Origin: Microbispora corallina | Lineage (GTDB): Bacteria > Actinomycetota > Actinomycetes > Streptosporangiales > Streptosporangiaceae | NCBI RefSeq assembly: GCF_016863035.1 | Contig: NZ_BOOC01000003.1 | Location: 496,001 to 560,000 of the forward strand | Length of the DNA stretch: 64,000 bases | Reading direction: 5' to 3' | In this document: one piece after another, positions 1 through 7,479 of the stretch | Layout: every line of letters begins with the position of its first letter | How positions within the stretch are numbered: position 1 is the first letter of the stretch | Notes under the pieces: model-generated | Database searches by the model: none | Told to the model about the DNA's origin: nothing | What the model saw: the letters and a program-made list of their open reading frames with translations, nothing else | Made by a program: the position numbers and the translations under genes

Positions 1-2
1 AG

Positions 3-131
3 GCCGACCGGATGTACGGCCCGGACTCCCGCGACGTCGCGATGCGGTTCCAGGCCGAGAAGGGCCTCGACGTCGACGGCGTCGTCGGTGAGCACACCTG
101 GCGGGTCGCGTGGGAGGCCCCGATCACCTGA
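3..131 (+). CDS. C-terminal end of a peptidoglycan-binding (endolysin-type) protein, partial
   Basis: The window opens inside a reading frame whose last 42 residues are visible. They contain the motif DVAMRFQAEKGLDVDGVVGE followed by HTW, the typical repeat of the PG_binding_1 fold (alternating RFQ, GL, DG.VG..TW). Such a domain anchors a lytic enzyme to the cell wall. The catalytic part lies left of the window and cannot be judged. A holin-like gene starts 51 nt downstream on the same strand, which makes a phage endolysin or a domesticated lysis cassette the most likely identity. A host cell-wall hydrolase is the alternative. Confidence 0.7.
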   Translation, partial: ADRMYGPDSRDVAMRFQAEKGLDVDGVVGEHTWRVAWEAPIT

Positions 132-182
132 GACGTGGCCGCCGGTTGGATCGGCGGCCCTGCCCTCCAACGGAGGTAGCAC

Positions 183-383
183 ATGAAGATCGGTTCCTGC
201 GCGAAGGCCATCGTGTCCGCGGCGTCCGCGGGCCTCGCGGCGTTCGTCACCGCGATGGGCGACAACGTCGTCTCGCAGGGCGAGTGGGTCACGATCGGCC
301 TGGCCGTGCTCGGGGCGCTCGGCATCGCATACGTCGTGCCCAACGCCGCTCAGTCCGACCCGTCATCGCGCACGCGCCCGTAG
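183..383 (+). CDS. Holin-like small membrane protein of an actinophage lysis cassette
   Basis: This 66-residue protein has two hydrophobic stretches (about residues 8-25 and 35-53) around a short polar turn (GDNVVSQGEW) and a polar C-terminus. That layout is typical of the small putative holins found next to endolysins in actinobacteriophages and Streptomyces prophages. Holins permeabilise the membrane so that the lysin reaches the wall. The ATG is preceded by an AACGGAGG ribosome-binding site. The gene directly follows the peptidoglycan-binding protein, and a strong hairpin closes the pair. No capsid, tail, integrase or terminase gene is in the window, so this is either the edge of a prophage to the left or a remnant. 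Confidence 0.6.
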   Translation: MKIGSCAKAIVSAASAGLAAFVTAMGDNVVSQGEWVTIGLAVLGALGIAYVVPNAAQSDPSSRTRP

Positions 384-429
384 CCGCTGGGCGCTCCCCG
401 CCGTACCGTGAGAGCGCCCAGGGACACGC

Positions 430-462
430 ACGCCCCCGTCCTCCCCCGGGAGGGCGGGGGCG
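430..462 (+). terminator. Terminator hairpin after the lysis pair
   Basis: A GC-rich stem with arms of about 13 nt (ACGCCCCCGTCCT against AGGGCGGGGGCGT, one mismatch) sits 46 nt after the holin-like stop codon. There is no T-tract, as is usual in high-GC actinomycetes. Confidence 0.7.
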
Positions 463-630
463 TCGCTGTGCCCGGGGCCAGTTGGGCCTGTCGGGCTTTA
501 GGAGAGCAAATTCCGCCCAAACTCGCTGATGGGGAGCCCGCACGCTGAAATCCGAATTTTCCCTCTTGCGCCCAATGCCAGCGTGTCGCATGCTTGATCC
601 ACACGCGTTCCGCAGAGCAATGGGGGAAGA

Positions 631-1002
631 ATGAATAAACTATTCAAGACCCTGGTCCGAGGTGCAAGTGTCGCGGCATTGGTAGCGGGCGTAAGCACGG
701 TCGCTGCCTTACCGGCGAGCGCGGACAGCACGAGCTGCACCGTAACCACCAGCTACTGCAGCACGGCCATCATCCCCTCGTGGGTTGGGCGGAACTACAT
801 CAAATGGAATCTCGATTCCAGCGTCTCAGGAATAGGCTGTAGCTGGGAGGTATGGGACTATCAGACCGGCGTTCTCGTCGGGTCGGGGAGAATAGGCGCA
901 TTCCGGCACGGTAGCGGGCAGATTAACGGGCTCTACGGTCTTTACTGGATGCAACTGTACAATTGCGGGCCTTCAGCATTCGGCTGGATCAGCAACCAGT
1001 AA
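631..1002 (+). CDS. Small secreted protein of unknown function
   Basis: The 123-residue protein has a clear Sec signal peptide: KLFKTLVRG, a hydrophobic core, then ALPASA before DSTSC. Cleavage is likely after residue 31. The mature part of about 92 residues is rich in W, Y, G and S with four cysteines, consistent with a small disulfide-stabilised beta fold. I do not recognise the family. ATG has a GGGGGAAG ribosome-binding site. Residue 27 is a TTA leucine codon (709-711), which in actinomycetes needs the rare bldA-type tRNA and suggests late or developmental expression. Base composition is lower in GC than the core genes further right, suggesting horizontal acquisition. Confidence 0.8.
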   Translation: MNKLFKTLVRGASVAALVAGVSTVAALPASADSTSCTVTTSYCSTAIIPSWVGRNYIKWNLDSSVSGIGCSWEVWDYQTGVLVGSGRIGAFRHGSGQINGLYGLYWMQLYNCGPSAFGWISNQ

Positions 1003-1404
1003 CGAGCCGGCCGACAATTCCTGCCTGACCTGATTCTCCGGACTTCGAACAGGTGATGGGCGTTCCCTGGAGGCTCACCGTCGACGCGATCGCGGATCAC
1101 GCTCCGGGCGGCCGCGCGGTTGCGCCGCTAGCCTGGCCGCTGGCTTCGATCGCCCCGATCGAGCGCGCCCGTGGCGCATGAGCTCCGGCCTAAGGGGCAG
1201 CGCATGGCCCCGGTCCTCTTCAGAGGGCCGGGGCCGCTCTTCGCTTTGCGGCATCGGGTTGTTCAGGAGGGGCCTGAGCACTGTCAGCAAGCACGCCCCG
1301 CCTCCGAGTGGACCGCCCGGGGCGAGGATCCGGGCAATCTGGCATGGCGGTGACCCGCTCCCTTCTGCGCCCCGCTCCCCTGCAAACTAGAGGGGCGCTT
1401 CATC
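1003..1404. other. Intergenic region without a convincing gene
   Basis: About 400 nt. I see no reading frame with a convincing start site and protein-like composition on either strand. The only clear element is the hairpin at 1206-1235. Confidence 0.5.
1206..1235 (+). terminator. Strong hairpin, terminator-like (copy 1 of a repeated terminator)
   Basis: GGCCCCGGTCCTCT and AGAGGGCCGGGGCC form a stem with almost no loop. A near-identical hairpin, also preceded by CAT, occurs at 4339-4368. Confidence 0.6.
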
Positions 1405-1776
1405 GTGTTCCATCAGGTGTTCGATACCGGCCGATGCTCGCCCCCGCCCCCCGGCAGCCCATACCGGGTCGACACCTACACCCCGGTCCAGTCGCCGCGG
1501 CCGGTCGAGGTCCTCATGGACGACGACACCTGGGCGGCGGCGATGCTGTACTCCTGGTCCCCGGGTCGGCGATACCTGGCACACGATGATCTCTGGCGGT
1601 CGGCCGACCTGCTGCGTACGTACCACACCGCAGTCATCTACTCCCGGGCCGCGCTCCGGACTGTCTCGGACAAATGGTGGGAGGCGCAACAGCAACCGGC
1701 GGCAGACGCGACCGGAACGCAAAGGCCTCCCCGGCGGCGTGAGCAGCCGGGGGCCGACACCAGCCCCCTTGTGTGA
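1405..1776 (+). CDS. Hypothetical protein
   Basis: This 123-residue soluble protein starts at GTG, with AGAGGGGC about 8 nt upstream. The N-terminal half is compositionally normal (VEVLMDDDTWAAAMLYSWSP, then HDDLWRSADLLRTYHTAVIY). The last 30 residues are polar, proline- and arginine-rich and overlap a GC-rich hairpin, so the true end of the fold is probably near residue 95. I do not recognise a family. Proteins of this kind occur as lineage-specific genes in actinomycete accessory regions. It converges on the HicB-like gene, separated by 56 nt. Confidence 0.55.
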   Translation: MFHQVFDTGRCSPPPPGSPYRVDTYTPVQSPRPVEVLMDDDTWAAAMLYSWSPGRRYLAHDDLWRSADLLRTYHTAVIYSRAALRTVSDKWWEAQQQPAADATGTQRPPRRREQPGADTSPLV

Positions 1777-1832
1777 GGTAACCAGCCCGAGAGGTGCGGT
1801 GTGTCCACTCCGCACGGTAGAACGCTTGCAGT

Positions 1833-2297
1833 TCATGCAGTGGTGCGCGGAGCCAACTGAGAGATCCGCTGGTGCGACAGGCGGAGCGCACCGCCGGCGT
1901 CGCGGGTGGTCCACCCCTTATCGGTCAGGATGCGCGCGGCTTGGCGGACCGCGTCCCGCTCGGCCTGCTCGGCATAGGCGCGTGCGACGCGCGCTTCGGT
2001 CACGGCGGCCAGGGCGGCCGCGGCTTCCTCGTCATTGGGGGCGAGGTGGATGTTTACCGTGTGGGGCTCAGCCTGAAGCAGGTCGATGACGCAGGTGAGT
2101 GCGTTCTGTTCGGCGTCGGTCCAGGTGGCGCCTTGGGCCTGGACGGCGCGTCCCTCGGGGAGGTCGTTGACGGTGACGGTCCACTGCCTTCCGGTGCGGG
2201 TGGCGGTGGCGTGGTAGGTGGTGGACTCGACCTCGAGGTCGTCAAGGTTCTCGACGATGTCGGGTTGGTCGAGGATCGCTTCGAAGGGAGTTCGCAT
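1833..2297 (-). CDS. HicB-like antitoxin-type protein with C-terminal DNA-binding helices
   Basis: I place the start at ATG 2297 (MRTPFEAILDQPDI); an in-frame TTG lies 9 nt earlier. The first 85 residues form a beta-alpha-beta-beta module resembling the partial RNase-H fold of HicB (YHATATRTGRQWTVTVNDLP, then a DAEQNALTCVIDLL helix). The C-terminal part is helical and ends with a helix-turn-helix-like segment (WTTRDAGGALRLSHQRISQL). HicB proteins neutralise HicA mRNA interferases and repress their own operon. No HicA partner of about 60 residues is visible next to it, so it is an orphan or a general regulator. Perfect inverted repeats lie 43-70 nt upstream and may be its operator. Confidence 0.65.
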   Translation of the reverse strand: MRTPFEAILDQPDIVENLDDLEVESTTYHATATRTGRQWTVTVNDLPEGRAVQAQGATWTDAEQNALTCVIDLLQAEPHTVNIHLAPNDEEAAAALAAVTEARVARAYAEQAERDAVRQAARILTDKGWTTRDAGGALRLSHQRISQLAPRTTA

Positions 2298-2339
2298 AGC
2301 TCGCAACCTAGGCCCGTCGTTCGATGTCGTCTAAGACAT

Positions 2340-2367
2340 TAGCCAATTTTTGGCTAGCATCACTAGC
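2340..2367 (-). promoter_or_regulatory. Two overlapping inverted repeats upstream of the HicB-like gene (candidate operator)
   Basis: TAGCCAA-TTT-TTGGCTA (2340-2356) is a perfect 7-bp dyad. It is followed by GCTAG-5 nt-CTAGC (2353-2367). The position upstream of the minus-strand gene for a protein with DNA-binding helices suggests autoregulation. This is inferred from position and symmetry only. Confidence 0.45.
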
Positions 2368-2487
2368 AACCTGCTGGAGCCGGCCAGCCGGCCCCACGCG
2401 TCTCGACCACCACGTCGTACTGCGCCTCGGTCCGGGAGCTCAATCCCACCGCCGTACACCATTGGGGAGAGGGCTACAGATCAGGAA

Positions 2488-2545
2488 GGGTGCCACGGTC
2501 GTGGCACCCCTCCGTCGCACCCTGTGGCACCCACGCGTGGCACCC
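2488..2545. repeat. GTGGCACCC repeats: one inverted and three direct copies
   Basis: GGGTGCCAC (2488-2496) faces GTGGCACCC (2501-2509) over a 4-nt loop, and two more direct GTGGCACCC copies follow at 2524-2532 and 2537-2545. The block lies in the 368-nt gap (2298-2665) between two minus-strand genes. The first pair could form a terminator hairpin for the gene at 2666-2995, while the extra copies look like protein-binding repeats. The rest of the gap holds no recognisable gene. Confidence 0.5.
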
Positions 2546-2665
2546 GCAGGGGCATGGGACCCCAGGTGGCAGGCCCGAGCAGGATCGATAAGCGGGGTGC
2601 GCGCATCCATGTGCACCCGTACGCGCGACCATGTATGCGGCGTCGCCCGCGGCGGCCCCTCCGCC

Positions 2666-2995
2666 TCAGTAAAGGAAGTAGGAGCCACCGCTGTCCTCTT
2701 GGTACCCCGATCCCGTGGTACTTTCAGGGAGTTCAGACGAAACTACGCTTTGCCCGGTTTCGGTTATGTCGACTCCTCCTTGAGGGGGAGGTGCTTCCGG
2801 ATTTACCGTTAAGGGTTGATCCGAGACCGACGTGTAGGAATCATCGTCATCCTGCGGGACGAAAGTTCCTATATACGCGACATGAGACTGCGTGGCCATG
2901 ACGTTACCCTGCGCGAACGCGGGCGACGTTGCGAGCAGCGGAGCCGCTATCGCGGCGGTCGCCAGGCCGCAGGCGGCGATTGCCTTTCTCAGCAC
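2666..2995 (-). CDS. Small secreted acidic protein of unknown function
   Basis: The 109-residue protein starts at GTG with AAGGTGAG 8 nt upstream. Residues 1-29 are a Sec signal peptide (LRKAIAACGLATAAIAAP, cleavage after AFA). The mature part is acidic and low in complexity (DDDD, SDQPL, PPPQGG, TETGQS), has no cysteine and ends in SYFLY, so it is probably unstructured. Residue 62 is a TTA codon (2810-2812), again suggesting bldA dependence. GC is clearly lower than in the core genes. I do not recognise the family. Confidence 0.65.
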   Translation of the reverse strand: MLRKAIAACGLATAAIAAPLLATSPAFAQGNVMATQSHVAYIGTFVPQDDDDSYTSVSDQPLTVNPEAPPPQGGVDITETGQSVVSSELPESTTGSGYQEDSGGSYFLY

Positions 2996-3171
2996 TTCAG
3001 CTCACCTTCTTTGCCCGTCCGATCCTAGGACTTATACGTCATTATCTCTCGGCAAACAACCTATTCAACCACCATGTAGTAATATCGCCGCAAATCCGAT
3101 TGCATGGTGATTGAAATCTTCCCGCCGCCACTTCGGGTCAACAGCCACAACACTGTCGGCGCACGCGCTGA

Positions 3172-3919
<748 letters not shown>

Positions 3920-4207
3920 GTGCTCCGTCGTCTCCTCGTGTCGGGCGCGCTCGTCGCGTCCGCTCTCGTCGCCCCCGCCGTCGCCGCGACCCCGGCCGGC
4001 GCCGTCTCGCTCTCGGCCGCCCACTCGGCCAGCGCGGCGGCGAGCTGTTACACGCGGGTGGGCAACCACTGGAACTGCATCACCCCGGGCGCCTACTGCC
4101 CGGCGGCCGCGCATGGCAAGTACGGGTACGCCAAGGTCACCAAGCGGCGGTACAAGTGCAGCTACTACAGCAGCGACGGCCGCTGGCACTGGAAGCGCGC
4201 GTACTGA
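3920..4207 (+). CDS. Small secreted cysteine-containing protein
   Basis: The 95-residue protein starts at GTG with GGGAGAG just upstream. Residues 1-28 form a signal peptide (LRRLLVSGALVASALVAPAV, cleavage near AGA). The mature domain is short, basic and aromatic with four cysteines (SCYTRVGNHWNCITPGAYC, then KCSYYSSDGRWHWKRAY). The spacing is compatible with two disulfides. The GAYC-AHGKYGYA-YKC pattern recurs in small exported actinomycete proteins as far as I recall, but no activity is known to me. A terminator follows 16 nt after the stop, so it is monocistronic. Confidence 0.75.
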   Translation: MLRRLLVSGALVASALVAPAVAATPAGAVSLSAAHSASAAASCYTRVGNHWNCITPGAYCPAAAHGKYGYAKVTKRRYKCSYYSSDGRWHWKRAY

Positions 4208-4223
4208 TCTCGGAGCAGCACAG

Positions 4224-4260
4224 GACGCCCGCCCTCCCTCGCCCAGGGAAGGCGGGCGTC
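4224..4260 (+). terminator. Terminator of the small secreted protein gene
   Basis: GACGCCCGCC (4224-4233) and GGCGGGCGTC (4251-4260) form a 10-bp stem extended by CTCCCT/AGGGAA. Confidence 0.75.
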
Positions 4261-4338
4261 GCCGCATGCGCCTCGTCGAGGCACTACATCGGAATCAGCT
4301 GCATGGCGGCCTGGTCGACGTCGAGCTCGTTCTCACAT

Positions 4339-4368
4339 GGCCCCGGTCCTCTACGGAGGGCCGGGGCC
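4339..4368 (+). terminator. Second copy of the repeated terminator hairpin, with T-tract
   Basis: The arms GGCCCCGGTCCTC and GAGGGCCGGGGCC are nearly identical to the hairpin at 1206-1235, and here they are followed by GGTTTTGG. It lies in the 370-nt gap 4208-4577, which otherwise contains only the regulatory repeats at 4449-4476. On the minus strand, ENELDVDQAAMQLIPM before a stop near 4286 may be a residual C-terminus of a lost gene. Confidence 0.65.
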
Positions 4369-4448
4369 GGTTTTGGTGTTACGACTGTCCCCTCGCTGTC
4401 ATGATCTTGTGGACTTGCTGAAGATCCATTACCTTCGAATCTGCGCTT

Positions 4449-4476
4449 CTACCTGCGCCTATACCACGCCTATACC
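4449..4476 (+). promoter_or_regulatory. Direct repeats upstream of the ricin-lectin gene
   Basis: Three TACC-ending units occur at 12- and 11-bp spacing (TACC at 4450, 4462 and 4473), the last two within perfect CCTATACC copies. Direct repeats of about one helical turn are the usual layout for OmpR/PhoP-type response regulators. The same element, TTCTACCTGCG followed by two CCTATACC units 11 bp apart, precedes the lectin gene at 9258. It lies about 100 nt before the start codon. Confidence 0.55.
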
Positions 4477-4577
4477 AGCAAAGCCGATCCTCCATGTGAG
4501 CCAATGCCGGCTCAGTCCCCGCCCGCGTCGGCGAACGAACCGGGCGTTGTGGGACCGATACGGGAAGAAAGGCGATC

Positions 4578-5147
4578 ATGAAGCGTCGTACAAGGAAGTT
4601 CGCTGCGGCTGCGGTTGCGAGCCTCGTCGCGTTGGCGGCTATGTTCGTGGGCCCTGCACCCGCGAACGCCGCGCCTAATCCTGCTAGCTGGACCGTCCCG
4701 TACATCAGCAATCTGGGTCCGAATGGGAGCATCGGTCCGTATGTGATCGACATCAAGGACGGTTCCCAGGCGAACGGGGCTCGGGCTCAGCTGTGGCTAC
4801 GTAACGGCAACCTGCAGCAGGCCTGGGCGGTGTTGTGGGACGGCACGTACTACGGGTATGACTACTTCCATCTCATCAACAAGAATTCCTTTAAGTGCCT
4901 CGACATGGCGGCCGACGGGGCGATAGGAGACGGTACCCGCGTCCAGCAATGGGACTGCAACGGCGGTGCCAATCAGCACTGGATCGCAAAACCGGTCGTG
5001 AATGGGAACAAGTGGGTCACGCTAAGGAGTCTGCAGAACCCGAATCTCTGTCTTGACCTCTCGAACTTCAACTACTCCAACGGCGCGCTGCTGTGGGTCT
5101 GGACCTGCACCGATGACTGGAACCAGCGCTGGAACATCTACCCCTAA
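4578..5147 (+). CDS. Secreted ricin B-type lectin (RICIN domain, CBM13-like)
   Basis: The 189-residue protein has a signal peptide ending at about residue 32 (ANAA). A beta-trefoil lectin domain follows, with three Q/N-x-x-W signatures: QQAW at 80-83, NQHW at 132-135 and NQRW at 182-185. Cysteine pairs lie at 107/127 and 158/177, each in the CLD-x(n)-C spacing of RICIN repeats. Such domains bind galactose- or xylose-containing polysaccharides. There is no catalytic domain, so it is a stand-alone lectin. The first repeat is degenerate and lacks its cysteines. ATG is preceded by GAAAGGCG. The upstream direct repeats suggest control by a response regulator. Confidence 0.85.
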   Translation: MKRRTRKFAAAAVASLVALAAMFVGPAPANAAPNPASWTVPYISNLGPNGSIGPYVIDIKDGSQANGARAQLWLRNGNLQQAWAVLWDGTYYGYDYFHLINKNSFKCLDMAADGAIGDGTRVQQWDCNGGANQHWIAKPVVNGNKWVTLRSLQNPNLCLDLSNFNYSNGALLWVWTCTDDWNQRWNIYP

Positions 5148-5206
5148 CCATAACGAGTCGCTCGTTTCGCGGTCATTCCGCATGGCGGCGAGCACCGTCC
5201 GCAGAC

Positions 5207-5494
5207 ATGGACGACCCGCTGCCGGATATCGGCCCCCGCCTCCTGGGGGCTGGCGAGAGGCTGGCCGAGCGGATCGGTCGTGAGCAGGTCGCATCCATCG
5301 TCAAGCAGTTCGTCGAGGGCGTTACTTGGCAGACCTGGCTCAAGGAGAGCGGCGTCGAGCTGCTGGAGATGGCGCGGGGCCGGATCGACCTCGGGCACGA
5401 GCCGGACCCGGAGACAGCGGCGCTGATCGCGGACCTGCTGGGTGTCCTGATGGCCGTCTCCATGGAGGTGGGCTTCGGCCCGTCCCCTTCCTGA
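5207..5494 (+). CDS. Hypothetical small helical protein
   Basis: The 95-residue product is predicted mainly helical (RLLGAGERLAERIGREQVAS, then TWQTWLKESGVELLEMARG). It ends in a more hydrophobic helix (ALIADLLGVLMAVSM) but has no clear membrane span or signal peptide. Composition and codon use look like a real gene. The ribosome-binding site is poor, so the start is uncertain. No family is recognised. Confidence 0.5.
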   Translation: MDDPLPDIGPRLLGAGERLAERIGREQVASIVKQFVEGVTWQTWLKESGVELLEMARGRIDLGHEPDPETAALIADLLGVLMAVSMEVGFGPSPS

Positions 5495-5647
5495 CGGGCC
5501 GAGGTGGTGATCAGGCTCGCACGAGCACGGCTGCCGTACTGCGTGATCTACGCGCTGGAGCGCCAGGGATACGCATTGTGCACCGAATCCTTTGCGTGGG
5601 CGTCGAACGGTGGGACCGTGAGGCGACGACCCACGAGGAGGTAGAGG

Positions 5648-5824
5648 ATGTTCCGCAGAATCGAAGATCTCGAAGGCGGCGACGGCGACCCGCGCAACTT
5701 CGACGAGTGGGCGTCGAACTTCAAGGGCTTAAGCAAGAACGTGCTGATCCCGATCGTGATCACCGTCGGGGTGATCCTGCTGCTCTGCGTCGTGTTCGGC
5801 GCGATCCTGTCCGGGCTGAGCTGA
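5648..5824 (+). CDS. 58-residue single-span membrane protein
   Basis: A short frame with an excellent ribosome-binding site (GAGGAGGTAGAGG directly before ATG) encodes an acidic N-terminus (RIEDLEGGDGDPRNFDEWAS) and one membrane span at residues 32-55 (VLIPIVITVGVILLLCVVFG). The likely topology is N-terminus inside. Residue 28 is a TTA codon (5729-5731), the third such gene in this region. Its 3' end overlaps the 3' end of the minus-strand gene 5729-6175 by 96 nt. Function unknown; small regulatory or phage-type membrane peptides look like this. Confidence 0.65.
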   Translation: MFRRIEDLEGGDGDPRNFDEWASNFKGLSKNVLIPIVITVGVILLLCVVFGAILSGLS

Positions 5825-6175
5825 CCCGGTTCCGGCAAGAGGCCGGTCCCGGCTGATCACAAGATCGCCTGTGTCGCGGCGAACAGCCACGGTGTACCCA
5901 AGCTCGGTGAGCCTGGTCGCAAGCGCCAGCCGTACGGCATCCTGCAGGGCGAAGTCTCCGACGCGCTCTTTGGCTACCGGCCCCGGCGGCTCGCACGCGA
6001 GCGCGGCGAATCCGTCGGAGGGCTGCCACCTGATCGACACGCCGTCGTCGATCTCCCGCACGTGCAGACCGTCCCACCCCCCTTCTGGGTCCGGTGAATC
6101 GCCGAGGAGGTGGAATCCTGCCCGTGTGAGGTCAGCCCGGACCTGTTCCATCAACGCGGGCACGCTATCGGGCAT
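5729..6175 (-). CDS. Hypothetical protein
   Basis: This is a 148-residue soluble protein. Residues 1-110 look like a compact alpha/beta domain (PALMEQVRADLTRAGFHLL, VSIRWQP, DAVRLALATRLTELGYTVAV). The last 30 residues (HDAEQQDHPDGDHDRD) are highly polar and are encoded antisense to the 58-residue membrane protein, so they may be an unselected extension. No family is recognised, but proteins of this style are often found beside XRE regulators in actinomycetes. The next gene upstream on this strand is the truncated XRE gene, 181 nt away. Confidence 0.55.
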   Translation of the reverse strand: MPDSVPALMEQVRADLTRAGFHLLGDSPDPEGGWDGLHVREIDDGVSIRWQPSDGFAALACEPPGPVAKERVGDFALQDAVRLALATRLTELGYTVAVRRDTGDLVISRDRPLAGTGSAQPGQDRAEHDAEQQDHPDGDHDRDQHVLA

Positions 6176-6356
6176 AAGGCTAGATCACCTACAGGGTCAA
6201 GGTAGGGATACAAACGGCACATTCGTGCGCACATGCTGCCCCAGGGGACGCACGTTATGCCTCTGACCTTAACTGTCTTTACTTCGATGCCGGAAAGGGA
6301 TCACGGTCGACGCTACGACGCCAGGCCGCACGAGGGTGGCCCCGAGGTGAGCGCCG

Positions 6357-6959
6357 TCAGACCTCGGGGCCAGCTCCGGAAGGCGGCCCCTCCCCAGCTC
6401 TACGGGAGAGGGGCCGCGCCGCGATGGCCGCGGCGTCGTCGCGGCCGGTGTGCACGAGCACGGACCCGGCGAGCTGCCAGGCGTGCGACAGCGGCCCGGC
6501 GGCGGCGCCCGGGTCGACGGTCTGCAGGAGCCGGCACTCGTTGATGAGGTTCGGCAGGTCGGCGGCCAGGACCCCGAATTCGCCGTCGAAGTACGCGCCG
6601 TACGCCCGCTCGACCAGCCGCCACACGTCCTCGGAGGAAGCGGGTTCGCCGTCGTGGTCCGGGTGAAGGCCCGGCAACAGGTCAGGGCTGATGACGGCGT
6701 CCCGCACGGTGAGCACCGCGGCGCCGGGCACGGGGTCGAGCTGCGGCGACTTCCCGGCGATGACACCGGGGTCGACGTCGAGCGCGCGGGCCAGCTTGAC
6801 CATGGACGCCCACGACATCGACTCGCGGACGTCCCGCTCGAGGAGCGAGACGAGGTCGACGCTGACGCCGGCCCGGTGGGCGAGCTCGGCCTGGCTGTAG
6901 CCGCGCTCGTTGCGGAGTGATCGGAGACGTTGTCCGACGGTCGTGCTAGCGTCTTTCAC
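6357..6959 (-). CDS. XRE-family regulator, C-terminally truncated
   Basis: Residues 8-65 form a Cro/CI-type helix-turn-helix (GQRLRSLRNERGYSQAELAH, then AGVSVDLVSLLERD). Residues 105-175 match the start of the TPR-like region usual in Streptomyces-type regulators (WRLVERAYGAYFDGEFGVLA, then LAGSVLVHTGRDDAA). Full-length relatives have about 400 residues. This one ends at 200 with an unrelated tail encoded inside a GC-rich hairpin (6383-6417). The DNA-binding half is intact, so it may still repress, but the sensing half is lost. GTG start, with GGGCGGGG upstream. It follows the small gene 6993-7322 by 33 nt and is probably co-transcribed with it. Confidence 0.7.
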   Translation of the reverse strand: MKDASTTVGQRLRSLRNERGYSQAELAHRAGVSVDLVSLLERDVRESMSWASMVKLARALDVDPGVIAGKSPQLDPVPGAAVLTVRDAVISPDLLPGLHPDHDGEPASSEDVWRLVERAYGAYFDGEFGVLAADLPNLINECRLLQTVDPGAAAGPLSHAWQLAGSVLVHTGRDDAAAIAARPLSRRAGEGPPSGAGPEV

Positions 6960-6992
6960 AGGCCCCGCCCTTTCGCAGGAAGCGTCGCAACT

Positions 6993-7322
6993 TCAGGCCC
7001 GCGCGGCGCGGGCGATCGCGCGGAGCTTGCAGTCGCGGAGGTAGGCCTGCAGCTCGTCGAACAGGACGAGGTTCGCGGGGTCGGAGGCGGCGTGGTCCTC
7101 CAGCCGGTTGAAGAACCGGGCGAGGTTCGCGGCGAGCTCGGCAGGCTCGGTCACGCGCTTGTCGCGCTGGCGGGGGGCCTGGGCGGGGGCGGTGGTCGCT
7201 GGGGCGCTGTTCGTGGTTTCGGGGTCAGGCTGAACCTGACCCGGGCGGAGGTCAGGCCGGACCTGACCCGGGCGGAGGTCAGGCCGGACCTGACCGGAGG
7301 CGTAGGGTGCGGGGGCGGACAT
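6993..7322 (-). CDS. Small hypothetical protein with N-terminal nonapeptide repeats
   Basis: The 109-residue protein has an N-terminus with three near-identical nonapeptides (GQVRPDLRP, GQVRPDLRP, GQVQPDPET). A linker rich in A, P and T follows, then a charged helical C-terminal domain (AELAANLARFFNRLEDHAAS, then LVLFDELQAYLRDCKLRAIA). ATG has GAGAGGA upstream. It heads a two-gene unit with the XRE regulator. The 27-bp DNA repeats beneath the nonapeptides are each palindromic, so they may be under DNA-level rather than protein-level selection. No family is recognised. Confidence 0.6.
   Translation of the reverse strand: MSAPAPYASGQVRPDLRPGQVRPDLRPGQVQPDPETTNSAPATTAPAQAPRQRDKRVTEPAELAANLARFFNRLEDHAASDPANLVLFDELQAYLRDCKLRAIARAARA
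7223..7295. repeat. Three 27-bp tandem repeats, each with a 19-bp dyad
   Basis: GGTCAGG-5 nt-CCTGACC occurs at 7223-7241, 7250-7268 and 7277-7295, an exact 27-bp period. The copies sit near the 5' end of the minus-strand gene 6993-7322. The arms are perfectly conserved while the centre of the first copy differs, as expected for binding sites of a dimeric regulator, perhaps the downstream XRE protein. Confidence 0.7.
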
Positions 7323-7393
7323 CGGGGGGTCCTCTCGGAGGCGGCGTGATACTCACCAGATAGCGATTGCCGCTGCGAGGTGACCTGCCTTTT

Positions 7394-7462
7394 CCTGGGG
7401 CGGCACAGCGCTCATACCGTAGGCATCCCGAAGATGCCCGGCGAGCCGATGCGCGTGCAGCC
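7394..7462. repeat. 69-nt direct repeat, left copy
   Basis: It aligns without gaps to 9860-9928 with about 6 mismatches in 69 positions. The pair brackets the histidine kinase and the propeller-lectin gene. It lies in the 391-nt stretch 7323-7713, which otherwise contains only the doubtful small frame 7480-7653. Confidence 0.75.
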
Positions 7463-7479
7463 CAGCAGGGCGAGGCCCT

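Noticed and set aside
7223-7295. CRISPR-like regular repeats
   Set aside because: The units abut with only short constant sequence between dyads, there are no variable spacers, and they lie in a coding frame; no cas genes.
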